Shown one piece after another: positions 15,341-20,196 of a stretch of DNA of 22,102 nt. The translations under genes and the position numbers were made by a program. Every line of letters begins with the position of its first letter. Positions within the stretch are counted from its first letter, which is position 1. The stretch lies in IMG/VR virus record IMGVR_UViG_3300009164_004472, positions 1-22,102 of that record; one strand, written 5' to 3'. Under the pieces are notes generated by a model. It searched no databases, was not told the DNA's origin, and saw only the letters and a program-made list of their open reading frames with translations. Origin of the DNA: a virus.

Positions 15341-15885
15341 ATGTTTAATGAGTTGAGAGATTGATTCAGGTTGTTTCAAACAGCGAGACACGCTAGCAAT
15401 AGCAAAAAGTCAAGCAGGAAACATTAAATGAGTTTGTGACTCAGCCTAAACTACTCTGAGACCGCCGAGAAACGGTGGTACCACAAGAGACCCATGTCAA
15501 CATGGGTCCTCGGAGTATAAAGCAGAGGGAGAAATCCCCGAGGCTGGCAGTTGAAAAATTACTGCCACAGTAATATTTAACCAACGCAGTCGATTGAGAC
15601 TAGTTGTAATGTTCGTTAAAATTTTAATTTTTCGTATAGCCCTATTAAGTTTAGGGTACTATATGTAAACACATTAGGGTTACCTAGTCCGTTAGGGGTG
15701 AACGAAGGTTGATACGAACCGGATACCCATGAAGCAGGAGGGTTCTAGAGTATGATGAGACACCATCGAGTCAAAGGGCAAGAACTATCAAACTCCAGGG
15801 AGGCGACGGAACAACTAGGCACGTAATGAGGTCTTGACGCAAGTTGGTGATGAGTATCAAGAACTCCCCTAATGTATTTTCATAT
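15341..15885 (+). ncRNA. Large structured non-coding RNA candidate (GOLLD/ROOL-like class?)
   Basis: About 545 bases without a plausible gene, starting at a promoter and ending at tRNA-Glu. Helices seen: CTCTGAG (15454-15460) with CTCGGAG (15509-15515) enclosing a perfect 7-bp hairpin ACCCATG/CATGGGT (15490-15507, loop TCAA); TGGCAGT/ACTGCCA (15545-15551/15561-15567); TATAG-CCCTA with TAGGG-CTATA (15635-15644/15652-15663); GGTT/AACC near 15708-15720. Large ornate RNAs of the GOLLD and ROOL families occur in phages next to tRNAs, which fits this setting. I cannot confirm either family from memory of their consensus. A bespoke tRNA-array RNA is the alternative. Confidence 0.5.
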
Positions 15886-15890
15886 AGTAT

Positions 15891-15965
15891 GCTCGGCTCG
15901 TCTATCGGTTAGGACACAAGCCTTTCACGTTTGTAAGACGGGTTCGATTCCCGTGCCGAGCTCCA
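15891..15965 (+). tRNA. tRNA-Glu (UUC), copy 1
   Basis: Acceptor GCTCGGC/GCCGAGC, loop CTTTCAC, terminal TCCA. A second, different tRNA-Glu (UUC) lies at 17551. Confidence 0.92.
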
Positions 15966-15970
15966 AACAT

Positions 15971-16049
15971 GCACCGCTAGCTCAGTCTGGCCTAAGGCGC
16001 CGCCCTGTCACGGCGGAGATCACGGGTTCGAATCCCGTGCGGTGCGCCA
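15971..16049 (+). tRNA. tRNA-Asp (GUC)
   Basis: Acceptor GCACCGC/GCGGTGC, loop CTGTCAC, terminal GCCA. Noticeably more GC-rich than the other tRNAs here, suggesting recent capture from a host. Confidence 0.93.
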
Positions 16050-16055
16050 AGTTAA

Positions 16056-16143
16056 GGATAGTTGCCCGAGTGGTTAAGGGAGCGGTTTGCTAAACCGTCG
16101 TTGCGAAAGTGGCGCATAGGTTCGAATCCTATACTATCCGCCA
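16056..16143 (+). tRNA. tRNA-Ser (GCU)
   Basis: Acceptor GGATAGT/ACTATCC, loop TGCTAAA, long variable arm, terminal GCCA. Confidence 0.92.
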
Positions 16144-16416
16144 AGTTTGAGAGTCATATCGCCTGGATACTTCCCTCGCAAGAGGCACTAGATCCTGCAA
16201 CTTGTCTCTCTCCCAAACGTTCCGCTTAGTTCGCGGATACTGTGACCCGCAGGATGAGAAGTACAATGACATGTACGGGTGGTAGTCTTTAAACCGAAAG
16301 GCCGCTAGCAATGCGATAACGGTCCCTGTCGGGAAGCGGGTGGAGGGTATGTGTGATGACTCCAAAGGTCTGATGTACTATAATTACCGCCGAGGGATGC
16401 AGAGCAATTAATTCAT
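16144..16416 (+). ncRNA. Structured non-coding spacer
   Basis: No tRNA or credible gene. Helices: TTTGAGAG (16146-16153) with CTCTC..AAA (16208-16217); ATCCTGC/GCAGGAT (16192-16198/16249-16255) enclosing CCGC/GCGG (16222-16225/16233-16236); GTACA/TGTAC near 16261-16277; CCC/GGG near 16324-16333. These look like a folded RNA. A possible promoter (ATGACT at 16356, 17 bases, TATAAT at 16379-16384) serves tRNA-Cys downstream. Confidence 0.4.
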
Positions 16417-16494
16417 GCAACGGTGGCAGAGCGGCCCAATGCACGGGATTGCAAATCCTGAAAACCGCGTGTTCAAATCACGCCCGTTGCTCCA
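16417..16494 (+). tRNA. tRNA-Cys (GCA)
   Basis: Acceptor GCAACGG/CCGTTGC, anticodon stem CGGGA/TCCTG with loop TTGCAAA, terminal TCCA. Confidence 0.88.
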
Positions 16495-16519
16495 AATTTT
16501 TAAACAAAGGATAATTAAC

Positions 16520-16786
16520 ATGAATATGTCTAAAACAGCAAAACTAATTCAAGCACTTGAGCGTGGTGAAAAACTCACCTTAGCACAAGTTGGTGCAAGG
16601 TTCAAACTAAAGGATCCTGCCGTTGCTATGAGTGACCTGCGTTTGCGTAACGGTTATCCTATCACAAGTGAATACTTTACCGACTCCAAAGGTCGAGTAA
16701 CACGTAAATGGTTTTTAGGTGCAGTACCTAGAAATGTGGCAGTATTAGGTTACCGCCAAGAATTAAAAATGAAAAGAGGTTATTGA
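16520..16786 (+). CDS. Small helix-turn-helix protein
   Basis: 88 residues from ATG 16520 with AAAGGA upstream. Residues ~5-40 (KLIQALERGEKLTLAQVGARFKLKDPAVAMSDLRLRNGYPI) read as a winged helix-turn-helix, followed by a two-strand wing (SKGRVTRKWFLG) and a C-terminal helix. The same architecture is common in small phage proteins. It could regulate the array or bind phage DNA; the target is unknown. Its start lies 25 bases after tRNA-Cys. The stop overlaps a TTGACA box (16783-16788; 18 bases; GATAGT at 16807-16812). Confidence 0.82.
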   Translation: MNMSKTAKLIQALERGEKLTLAQVGARFKLKDPAVAMSDLRLRNGYPITSEYFTDSKGRVTRKWFLGAVPRNVAVLGYRQELKMKRGY

Positions 16787-16812
16787 CATGAAACGTTCAA
16801 TGAAACGATAGT
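16783..16812 (+). promoter_or_regulatory. Possible promoter before the tRNA-Lys pair
   Basis: TTGACA (16783-16788), 18 bases, GATAGT (16807-16812). Like the 13073 promoter, the -35 box overlaps a stop codon. Downstream GTGTCATC can pair with GATGGCAC (about 16811-16844) before tRNA-Lys. Confidence 0.4.
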
Positions 16813-16875
16813 GTCATCACTAGATTCCATGTAGGTCTGGGGATGGCACGTAAAAGACAATCTAATACGTACTAT

Positions 16876-16950
16876 CCCTTCAAGATGTTACGGTAGCATA
16901 CCGGACTCTTAATCCGAGAAGTCACAGTTCGAATCTGTGTGGAGGGACCA
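16876..16950 (+). tRNA. tRNA-Lys (CUU)
   Basis: Acceptor CCCTTCA/TGGAGGG, loop CTCTTAA gives anticodon CUU for AAG, T arm CACAG/CTGTG, CCA encoded. The outermost anticodon stem pair is C-A. Confidence 0.87.
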
Positions 16951-16955
16951 ATCAT

Positions 16956-17031
16956 GGAAGCATAACTCAATGGCTAGAGTACCCGGCTTTTAACCGGATA
17001 GTTGTGGGTTCGAGTCCCACTGCTTCTACCA
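16956..17031 (+). tRNA. tRNA-Lys (UUU)
   Basis: Acceptor GGAAGCA/TGCTTCT, loop CTTTTAA, CCA encoded and forming the foot of linker hairpin B. Confidence 0.9.
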
Positions 17032-17110
17032 TATAAAAACATACTGGTCTACCGCCACCGAGAGGTAGTTAAAGACAATGACAAGCAACAGCCAGTGTGT
17101 TTCTATATGG
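17029..17110 (+). repeat. tRNA-linker hairpin, copy B
   Basis: Arm 17029-17047 starts in the CCA of tRNA-Lys and pairs with 17092-17110: 19 positions with one A-C mismatch and one wobble. An inner hairpin CTACC/GGTAG lies at 17049-17053/17064-17068. Here the next tRNA (Pro) starts 9 bases further on instead of overlapping. Confidence 0.75.
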
Positions 17111-17119
17111 TAAATTTAA

Positions 17120-17198
17120 CTGGGATTATTGTCAGTCAGGTCAGACGGCTCGCCTTGGAAGTGAGAGGTCGCAAGTTCGAATCTTGCATCCCAGACCA
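17120..17198 (+). tRNA. tRNA-Pro (UGG)
   Basis: Acceptor CTGGGAT/ATCCCAG, anticodon stem CTCGC/GTGAG, loop CTTGGAA, CCA encoded. Confidence 0.9.
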
Positions 17199-17266
17199 GT
17201 TTTAGGATGCGTCCAGCAAATAAAAAAATTAGACTTTTAATCTAAAAATAAGCATCCTGTTTTATT
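17199..17266 (+). repeat. AGGAT...ATCCT element 1 with tRNA-Lys-like anticodon stem-loop
   Basis: Starts directly after the tRNA-Pro CCA. Outer stem AGGATGC (17204-17210) with GCATCCT (17252-17258), an AGCAAA motif near the 5' strand, and inside a 5-bp hairpin TTAGA/TCTAA closing the 7-base loop CTTTTAA (17234-17240), identical to the loop of the tRNA-Lys (UUU) in this array. There is no D or T arm. GTTTTAT follows the stem, so a terminator is an alternative reading. Confidence 0.6.
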
Positions 17267-17270
17267 ATGA

Positions 17271-17344
17271 TGGCGTGTAGTGTAATGGTAACACCACAGA
17301 CTTTGACTCTGTTATTCTAGGTTCGAGCCCTAGCACGCCTGCCA
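17271..17344 (+). tRNA. tRNA-Gln (UUG)
   Basis: TGGCGTG with CACGCCT; the first pair is a T-T mismatch, in line with the weak 1-72 pair of glutamine tRNAs. Loop CTTTGAC, terminal GCCA. Confidence 0.87.
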
Positions 17345-17349
17345 AATTT

Positions 17350-17423
17350 GGGGTTCTCATATAATGGGATTATGCTAGCCTTGCAAGTTAGTCATTGGGG
17401 TTCGATTCCCCAGTTCTCCACCA
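17350..17423 (+). tRNA. tRNA-Ala (UGC), copy 2, imperfect acceptor
   Basis: Anticodon stem CTAGC/GTTAG with loop CTTGCAA, strong T arm, CCA encoded. The acceptor GGGGTTC/GTTCTCC keeps the alanine G3-U70 but has two T-T mismatches at positions 5 and 6. It may be decaying or adapted. Confidence 0.75.
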
Positions 17424-17428
17424 AGTTA

Positions 17429-17539
17429 AGGATACATACAGCAAAACTATCATAAACGATAGGTAGTTGGTTCGATCCCAACATTTCGCTTCATGCGAGA
17501 TTAGCTCAATTGGTAGAGCATTCGTCAAGAATGTATCCT
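17429..17539 (+). tRNA. Circularly permuted tRNA (CAU anticodon; Met or Ile2) inside an AGGAT...ATCCT stem
   Basis: Order along the DNA: outer stem strand AGGATACAT (17429-17437), AGCAAA, loop bases T33-CAU-AA (17450-17455), anticodon stem 3' strand ACGAT (17456-17460), variable loop AGGTA, T arm GTTGG-TTCGATC-CCAAC (17466-17482), acceptor 3' strand ATTTCGC (17483-17489), TTCAT, acceptor 5' strand GCGAGAT (17495-17501), D arm GCTC...GAGC (17504-17519), anticodon stem 5' strand TTCGT (17521-17525), C32, then outer stem strand ATGTATCCT (17531-17539). Every canonical part is present with right lengths: 7-bp acceptor (one wobble), 4-bp D stem, 5-bp T stem, 5-base variable loop; the 27-43 pair is T-T. 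Joining C32 to T33 gives loop CTCATAA. CCA is not encoded, unlike the clear neighbours. Confidence 0.8.
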
Positions 17540-17550
17540 GTTTTATTCAT

Positions 17551-17626
17551 ATCCTGCTAGTTTATCGGTTAAGAACAGTGGCCTTTCAAGTCGCAGAGAC
17601 GGGTTCGATTCCCGTGCAGGATGCCA
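17551..17626 (+). tRNA. tRNA-Glu (UUC), copy 2
   Basis: Acceptor ATCCTGC/GCAGGAT, anticodon stem GTGGC/GTCGC, loop CTTTCAA, terminal GCCA. Clearly different in sequence from the copy at 15891. Confidence 0.87.
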
Positions 17627-17696
17627 GTTTTAGGATAGCAACAGCAAACAAATCCAATTTCACTTTTAATGAAAAAAAGATGCTATCCTGTTTTAT
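17627..17696 (+). repeat. AGGAT...ATCCT element 3 with tRNA-Lys-like anticodon stem-loop
   Basis: Starts right after the tRNA-Glu CCA. Outer stem AGGATAGC (17632-17639) with GCTATCCT (17682-17689), AGCAAA, and hairpin TTTCA/TGAAA around the same CTTTTAA loop (17663-17669). Outer and inner stems differ from element 1 by compensated changes, while AGCAAA, the loop and the trailing GTTTTAT are kept. Confidence 0.6.
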
Positions 17697-17699
17697 AAT

Positions 17700-17776
17700 G
17701 CGACCTTAGCTCAGTTGGATAGAGCACTAGGCTACGAACTTAGGGGTCAGGAGTTCGAATCTCTTAGGTCGCACCA
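17700..17776 (+). tRNA. tRNA-Arg (ACG)
   Basis: Acceptor GCGACCT/AGGTCGC, loop CTACGAA (A34, usually edited to inosine by host TadA), CCA encoded. Confidence 0.92.
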
Positions 17777-17780
17777 ATTA

Positions 17781-17854
17781 GCTCTTATAGTAAAACGGAA
17801 TTACACGGCTTTGGTAAAGCCGAGTCCCAAGTTCAATTCTTGGTAAGAGCACCA
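17781..17854 (+). tRNA. tRNA-Thr (GGU)
   Basis: Acceptor GCTCTTA/TAAGAGC, anticodon stem CGGCT/AGCCG, loop TTGGTAA, CCA encoded. Confidence 0.9.
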
Positions 17855-17858
17855 AGAC

Positions 17859-17899
17859 TAAATACTTTGCCGATTGCAGGAGGGAAACCCCGAGTCGGA
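17859..17899 (+). repeat. tRNA leader element, copy 1
   Basis: TAAATAC then TTTGCCGATTGCAGGAG (17866-17882), CCGAT (17870-17874) pairing with GTCGG (17894-17898) around an inner GGG/CCC. It ends one base before the following tRNA-like gene. The second copy is at 18722-18763 with the same spacing; the inner hairpin differs in sequence. Confidence 0.65.
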
Positions 17900-17981
17900 G
17901 GGGGATTAGCTTAACTGGGAGAGCATCTGTTTCAAGTGATTGAAGTAGAAGGTGATGGTTCAATTCCGTTATCCTCCACCA
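17900..17981 (+). tRNA. tRNA-like gene with alanine-type acceptor and no normal anticodon loop
   Basis: GGGGGAT/ATCCTCC is identical to the acceptor of the tRNA-Ala at 14787, including G3-U70; D arm and T loop (TTCAATT) are present and CCA is encoded. The anticodon arm is abnormal: CTGTTTCAA pairs with TTGAAGTAG over 9 positions around GTGA, or TCTGT/GTAGA closes a 14-base loop. Neither gives a 7-base anticodon loop. Alanyl-tRNA synthetase does not read the anticodon, so it could be charged but not decode. The stop of the minus-strand SGNH gene falls inside this arm. Confidence 0.65.
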
Positions 17982-18693
17982 ATTTGTCAATATACGAAAT
18001 TAATTTTTCAGCAATCAATTGATTGCCCTTTTCAGTTATTGCATTCTTTACTAGGGTATGTTTGCAACTGTGAGTAAATTCATAATTATACAATTCAGTA
18101 TCAACTATACCACTAGTAAAGTTAAACCAAGTAGGTAATGTTTTAGGCAATGGGCAATGTATAACAGGAATCTTCTTATAGTTTACATACTGGTCAATTT
18201 GTGTTAAGGCACCGTAATGTCTATTACGACATAAATCAACTGTATGAAAATACTTTAAGTAATCATAATACTTAGATTTAAATTCTTTATTGGTAATATG
18301 ATTTTTTTGATTTAAAATACTATTACGTTTGATTTTCCATTCATATGGTGTGATAGGTCTATCTTCAATGACTGATGGATAAGTATTTAACTTTTCCCAA
18401 AGAGGATCATCCCAGTAATAATCTTTTTCATTTATTAGTATAAAATCTTTGTCTAATGAGGGTGCAAAAAAGAATTCAGGTAATCCGTAAAAAATTATTG
18501 CAACATCAATTTGTTTAATTTTCTTTAAAAAATATAATATGCGTTCTGTACTACAGTATGGATACGTGTAAGCATGGTCGTACTCAGGTACGTTATATTT
18601 TTCAAACAAAATATCAACAAATGTGTTAGGCATCGTTTTATTAAAAACAGGTTTTCTCCAAGTGATGCTGTGCCCAAATACGTATAAATTCAT
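17932..18693 (-). CDS. SGNH-hydrolase-like protein 1
   Basis: 253 residues. The start MNLYVFGHSITW matches the position of SGNH block I (GDS, here GHS), followed by VAIIFYGLPEFF (block II region with Gly) and VKNAITEKGNQLIAEKLISYI near the end, where block V usually lies. The catalytic Ser would be S10; the terminal Asp-His pair is not clear. The last ~14 residues are encoded by the antisense of the tRNA-like gene at 17900, so the original stop was probably replaced when gene and tRNA were brought together. No ribosome site; TAAATA lies 5 bases before the ATG. Very A/T-rich. Confidence 0.7.
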   Translation of the reverse strand: MNLYVFGHSITWRKPVFNKTMPNTFVDILFEKYNVPEYDHAYTYPYCSTERILYFLKKIKQIDVAIIFYGLPEFFFAPSLDKDFILINEKDYYWDDPLWEKLNTYPSVIEDRPITPYEWKIKRNSILNQKNHITNKEFKSKYYDYLKYFHTVDLCRNRHYGALTQIDQYVNYKKIPVIHCPLPKTLPTWFNFTSGIVDTELYNYEFTHSCKHTLVKNAITEKGNQLIAEKLISYIDKLVEDNGIEPSPSTSIT

Positions 18694-18721
18694 AGAACTA
18701 TTTACTGTTGTAATCGTGCGA

Positions 18722-18763
18722 TAAATAATTTGCCGATTGCAGGAGAGTACATCCCGGGTCGGA
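18722..18763 (+). repeat. tRNA leader element, copy 2
   Basis: TAAATAA then TTTGCCGATTGCAGGAG (18729-18745), CCGAT (18733-18737) with GTCGG (18758-18762) enclosing GGA/TCC. It ends one base before tRNA 18764. With copy 1 it forms direct repeats flanking the SGNH gene. Confidence 0.65.
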
Positions 18764-18839
18764 TGGGGTGTGGTATGAGTGGTTAGTCACTATCACGACA
18801 TGATAGACGATGTAGGTTCGATTCCTATCGCCCCAACCA
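18764..18839 (+). tRNA. tRNA-Val (GAC), unusual
   Basis: Acceptor TGGGGTG/CGCCCCA, T arm GTAGG/CCTAT, CCA encoded. Anticodon stem CTATC/GATAG closes loop ACGACAT, giving GAC, but position 33 is C instead of the near-universal U and the D stem is poor. The stem could extend to 6 bp with a 5-base loop. Decoding ability is doubtful. Confidence 0.6.
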
Positions 18840-18858
18840 AAATTCAACAAATACATAT

Positions 18859-18934
18859 GGTGTAGGTAGCTCAATGGTAGAGTCCAGGATTGTGATTCCT
18901 GTCGTTGCGAGTTCGAGTCTCGTCCTTCACCCCA
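18859..18934 (+). tRNA. tRNA-His (GUG)
   Basis: Extra 5' G opposite C73 as in histidine tRNAs; acceptor GTGTAGG/CCTTCAC with one T-T mismatch; loop TTGTGAT; CCA encoded. Confidence 0.9.
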
Positions 18935-18941
18935 ATACAAT

Positions 18942-19017
18942 GCCAAGATAGCTCATCAGGTAGAGCATTAGTTTGAAGCACTAGGTGTGGTTGGTTCGAG
19001 TCCAACTCTTGGTACCA
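18942..19017 (+). tRNA. tRNA-Phe (GAA)
   Basis: Acceptor GCCAAGA/TCTTGGT, anticodon stem TTAGT/ACTAG, loop TTGAAGC, CCA encoded. Confidence 0.9.
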
Positions 19018-19025
19018 AAGAATAT

Positions 19026-19100
19026 AGCCTATTAGCTCAGGGGTAGAGCAATGTCTTGATAAGGCATGGGTCGGTGGTTCGAAGCCACCATAGGCTACCA
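19026..19100 (+). tRNA. tRNA-Ile (GAU)
   Basis: Acceptor AGCCTAT/ATAGGCT, anticodon stem ATGTC/GGCAT, loop TTGATAA, CCA encoded. Confidence 0.92.
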
Positions 19101-19102
19101 AA

Positions 19103-19241
19103 TTTCGGGATAGACGTTATGATTGAGTCCCTTGTAATCTAGCACATGGAGGCATGTGTGACACACCAGTAGATTATAAAGGTCGATAAACTCTTGTATA
19201 CGAGACACGCTAGTTTACAGTACACAGACTAGTTCCTGAAA
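19103..19241 (+). ncRNA. Structured RNA spacer between tRNA-Ile and tRNA-Met
   Basis: TTTCGGGA (19103-19110) pairs with TCCTGAAA (19234-19241) around the whole spacer. Inside, TAATCTA/TAGATTA (19135-19141/19170-19176) encloses the perfect CACATG/CATGTG hairpin (19143-19148/19153-19158), and CTAGT/ACTAG lies near 19210-19232. The nested helices suggest an independent folded RNA domain; no ORF. Confidence 0.5.
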
Positions 19242-19250
19242 ATCTATAAC

Positions 19251-19325
19251 GGTAATGTAGGACAACGGTAGTCTACCACCCTCATAAGGTGTTTGTTGCA
19301 GGTTCGATTCCCGCCATTACCACCA
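19251..19325 (+). tRNA. tRNA-Met (CAU)
   Basis: Acceptor GGTAATG/CATTACC, loop CTCATAA, CCA encoded. Whether it is elongator Met or an Ile2 (lysidine) tRNA cannot be settled by eye. Confidence 0.88.
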
Positions 19326-19339
19326 ACAATAAATAAACG

Positions 19340-20056
19340 ATGTTATACACGTTCGGTGACAGTTTTATAAAAATGTTTAATACTCCTGATTGGGCGTATA
19401 CATCATTGATAGCAAAAGAATTTGATACACATGAACTGAGTTTTGGATTGATTTCTTCTAGTTTAGAATATACATTTCATCAGTTTGAAGAACAAAGAAA
19501 CAATTTTGTAGAAGGTGATATAGTTATTATTGCCCTTTCTCTGCTTGACAAGTCATTCTTTTTTCACGACAGGCCTGCACTATCTCATTTGTGGTCACTT
19601 GAAACAGAACACCATACTGTAGAAGAAAAAACTGCTATGGAAATGTATTATAAGCATTTACATAGTTCAACAAATATCAAAACTAACCTACTTAATTTTT
19701 TGCATAGCGTACAAGAAGTAACACAAAGAAAACAGTTAAAAACGGTTATATTAAAAACTTTGTTCTTTGATACTGACAACATTGTCAACAAAGAACGTTT
19801 TCCTGAATTGTTAATCGCAAATGATTGTTTTTGGGAACTAATGAAATTAGAAATATCACAGGATACATTGCTAAGTTATTTAGACTTGAATAAGTTTACA
19901 AAGGATGTAAGAACGTTTCACTTTATGGAACCTAATCATAAAGTAATTGCTGATAGTATTATTTCAGCTATAAAAAATAATACAGAAATAAACCTAAAAG
20001 ATGCTTTGATAAGAAACATTTTTAATTGGGATTTATATAATCAAAGCCGCCCTTAA
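19340..20056 (+). CDS. SGNH-hydrolase-like protein 2
   Basis: 238 residues. MLYTFGDSFIKMF gives SGNH block I (GDS, Ser 8); VEGDIVIIALSLLDKSFFF is the strand of block II; FMEPNHKVIADSII near residue 200 has the Asn-His of a block V-like end. It is a likely paralogue of the minus-strand protein at 17932. The last three codons lie in tRNA-Arg (20047), so gene and tRNA share bases. No ribosome site; AATAAATA lies 4 bases before the ATG, suggesting a leaderless late transcript. Substrate unknown; esterase or deacetylase activity on surface glycans is a family-based guess. Confidence 0.72.
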   Translation: MLYTFGDSFIKMFNTPDWAYTSLIAKEFDTHELSFGLISSSLEYTFHQFEEQRNNFVEGDIVIIALSLLDKSFFFHDRPALSHLWSLETEHHTVEEKTAMEMYYKHLHSSTNIKTNLLNFLHSVQEVTQRKQLKTVILKTLFFDTDNIVNKERFPELLIANDCFWELMKLEISQDTLLSYLDLNKFTKDVRTFHFMEPNHKVIADSIISAIKNNTEINLKDALIRNIFNWDLYNQSRP

Positions 20057-20123
20057 CTCAGTTGGATAGAGTACTTGGCTTCGAACCAAGAGGTCGTGGG
20101 TTCGAATCCTGCAGGGCGGGCCA
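20047..20123 (+). tRNA. tRNA-Arg (UCG)
   Basis: Acceptor CCGCCCT/AGGGCGG, perfect anticodon stem CTTGG/CCAAG, loop CTTCGAA. Its first ten bases are also the end of the SGNH gene, and its CCA is the foot of linker hairpin C. Confidence 0.9.
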
Positions 20124-20196
20124 TATAAAAACACATTCGCGGCTCCCGGGGCTAAGGGTACGTTGTACGACTACCCTAGAATGTGTTTCTATATGG
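20121..20196 (+). repeat. tRNA-linker hairpin, copy C
   Basis: Arm 20121-20138 starts in the CCA of tRNA-Arg and pairs with 20179-20196, whose GG opens tRNA-Ser: 18 positions with one A-C mismatch. Compared with copy B, a T-G pair becomes C-G and the innermost pairs are changed on both strands. Inner helix AGGGTA/TACCCT (20155-20160/20172-20177). Confidence 0.75.

Noticed and set aside
15341-15885. Group I intron
   Set aside because: No interrupted gene or tRNA around it and no recognisable conserved core (P/Q/R/S segments).
17429-17539. Two-piece (permuted) tmRNA, known in some proteobacteria
   Set aside because: The 5' half has a full canonical D arm with a 4-bp stem and the halves share a 5-bp anticodon stem. 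tmRNA lacks these, and no tag reading frame is seen.
17199-17696. AGGAT...ATCCT elements as plain rho-independent terminators
   Set aside because: The T-run is short and broken (GTTTTAT), the loop is about 40 bases with a conserved internal hairpin and AGCAAA, and ending transcription three times within 500 bases of a tRNA operon is unlikely. Not fully excluded.
17778-19101. Minus-strand ORFs across the tRNAs (17778-17990, 18698-18946, 18871-19101)
   Set aside because: Their translations have the recurring phrases typical of antisense tRNA (such as NGIEPS, DSNSQ, GGFEPPT) and repeat with each tRNA.
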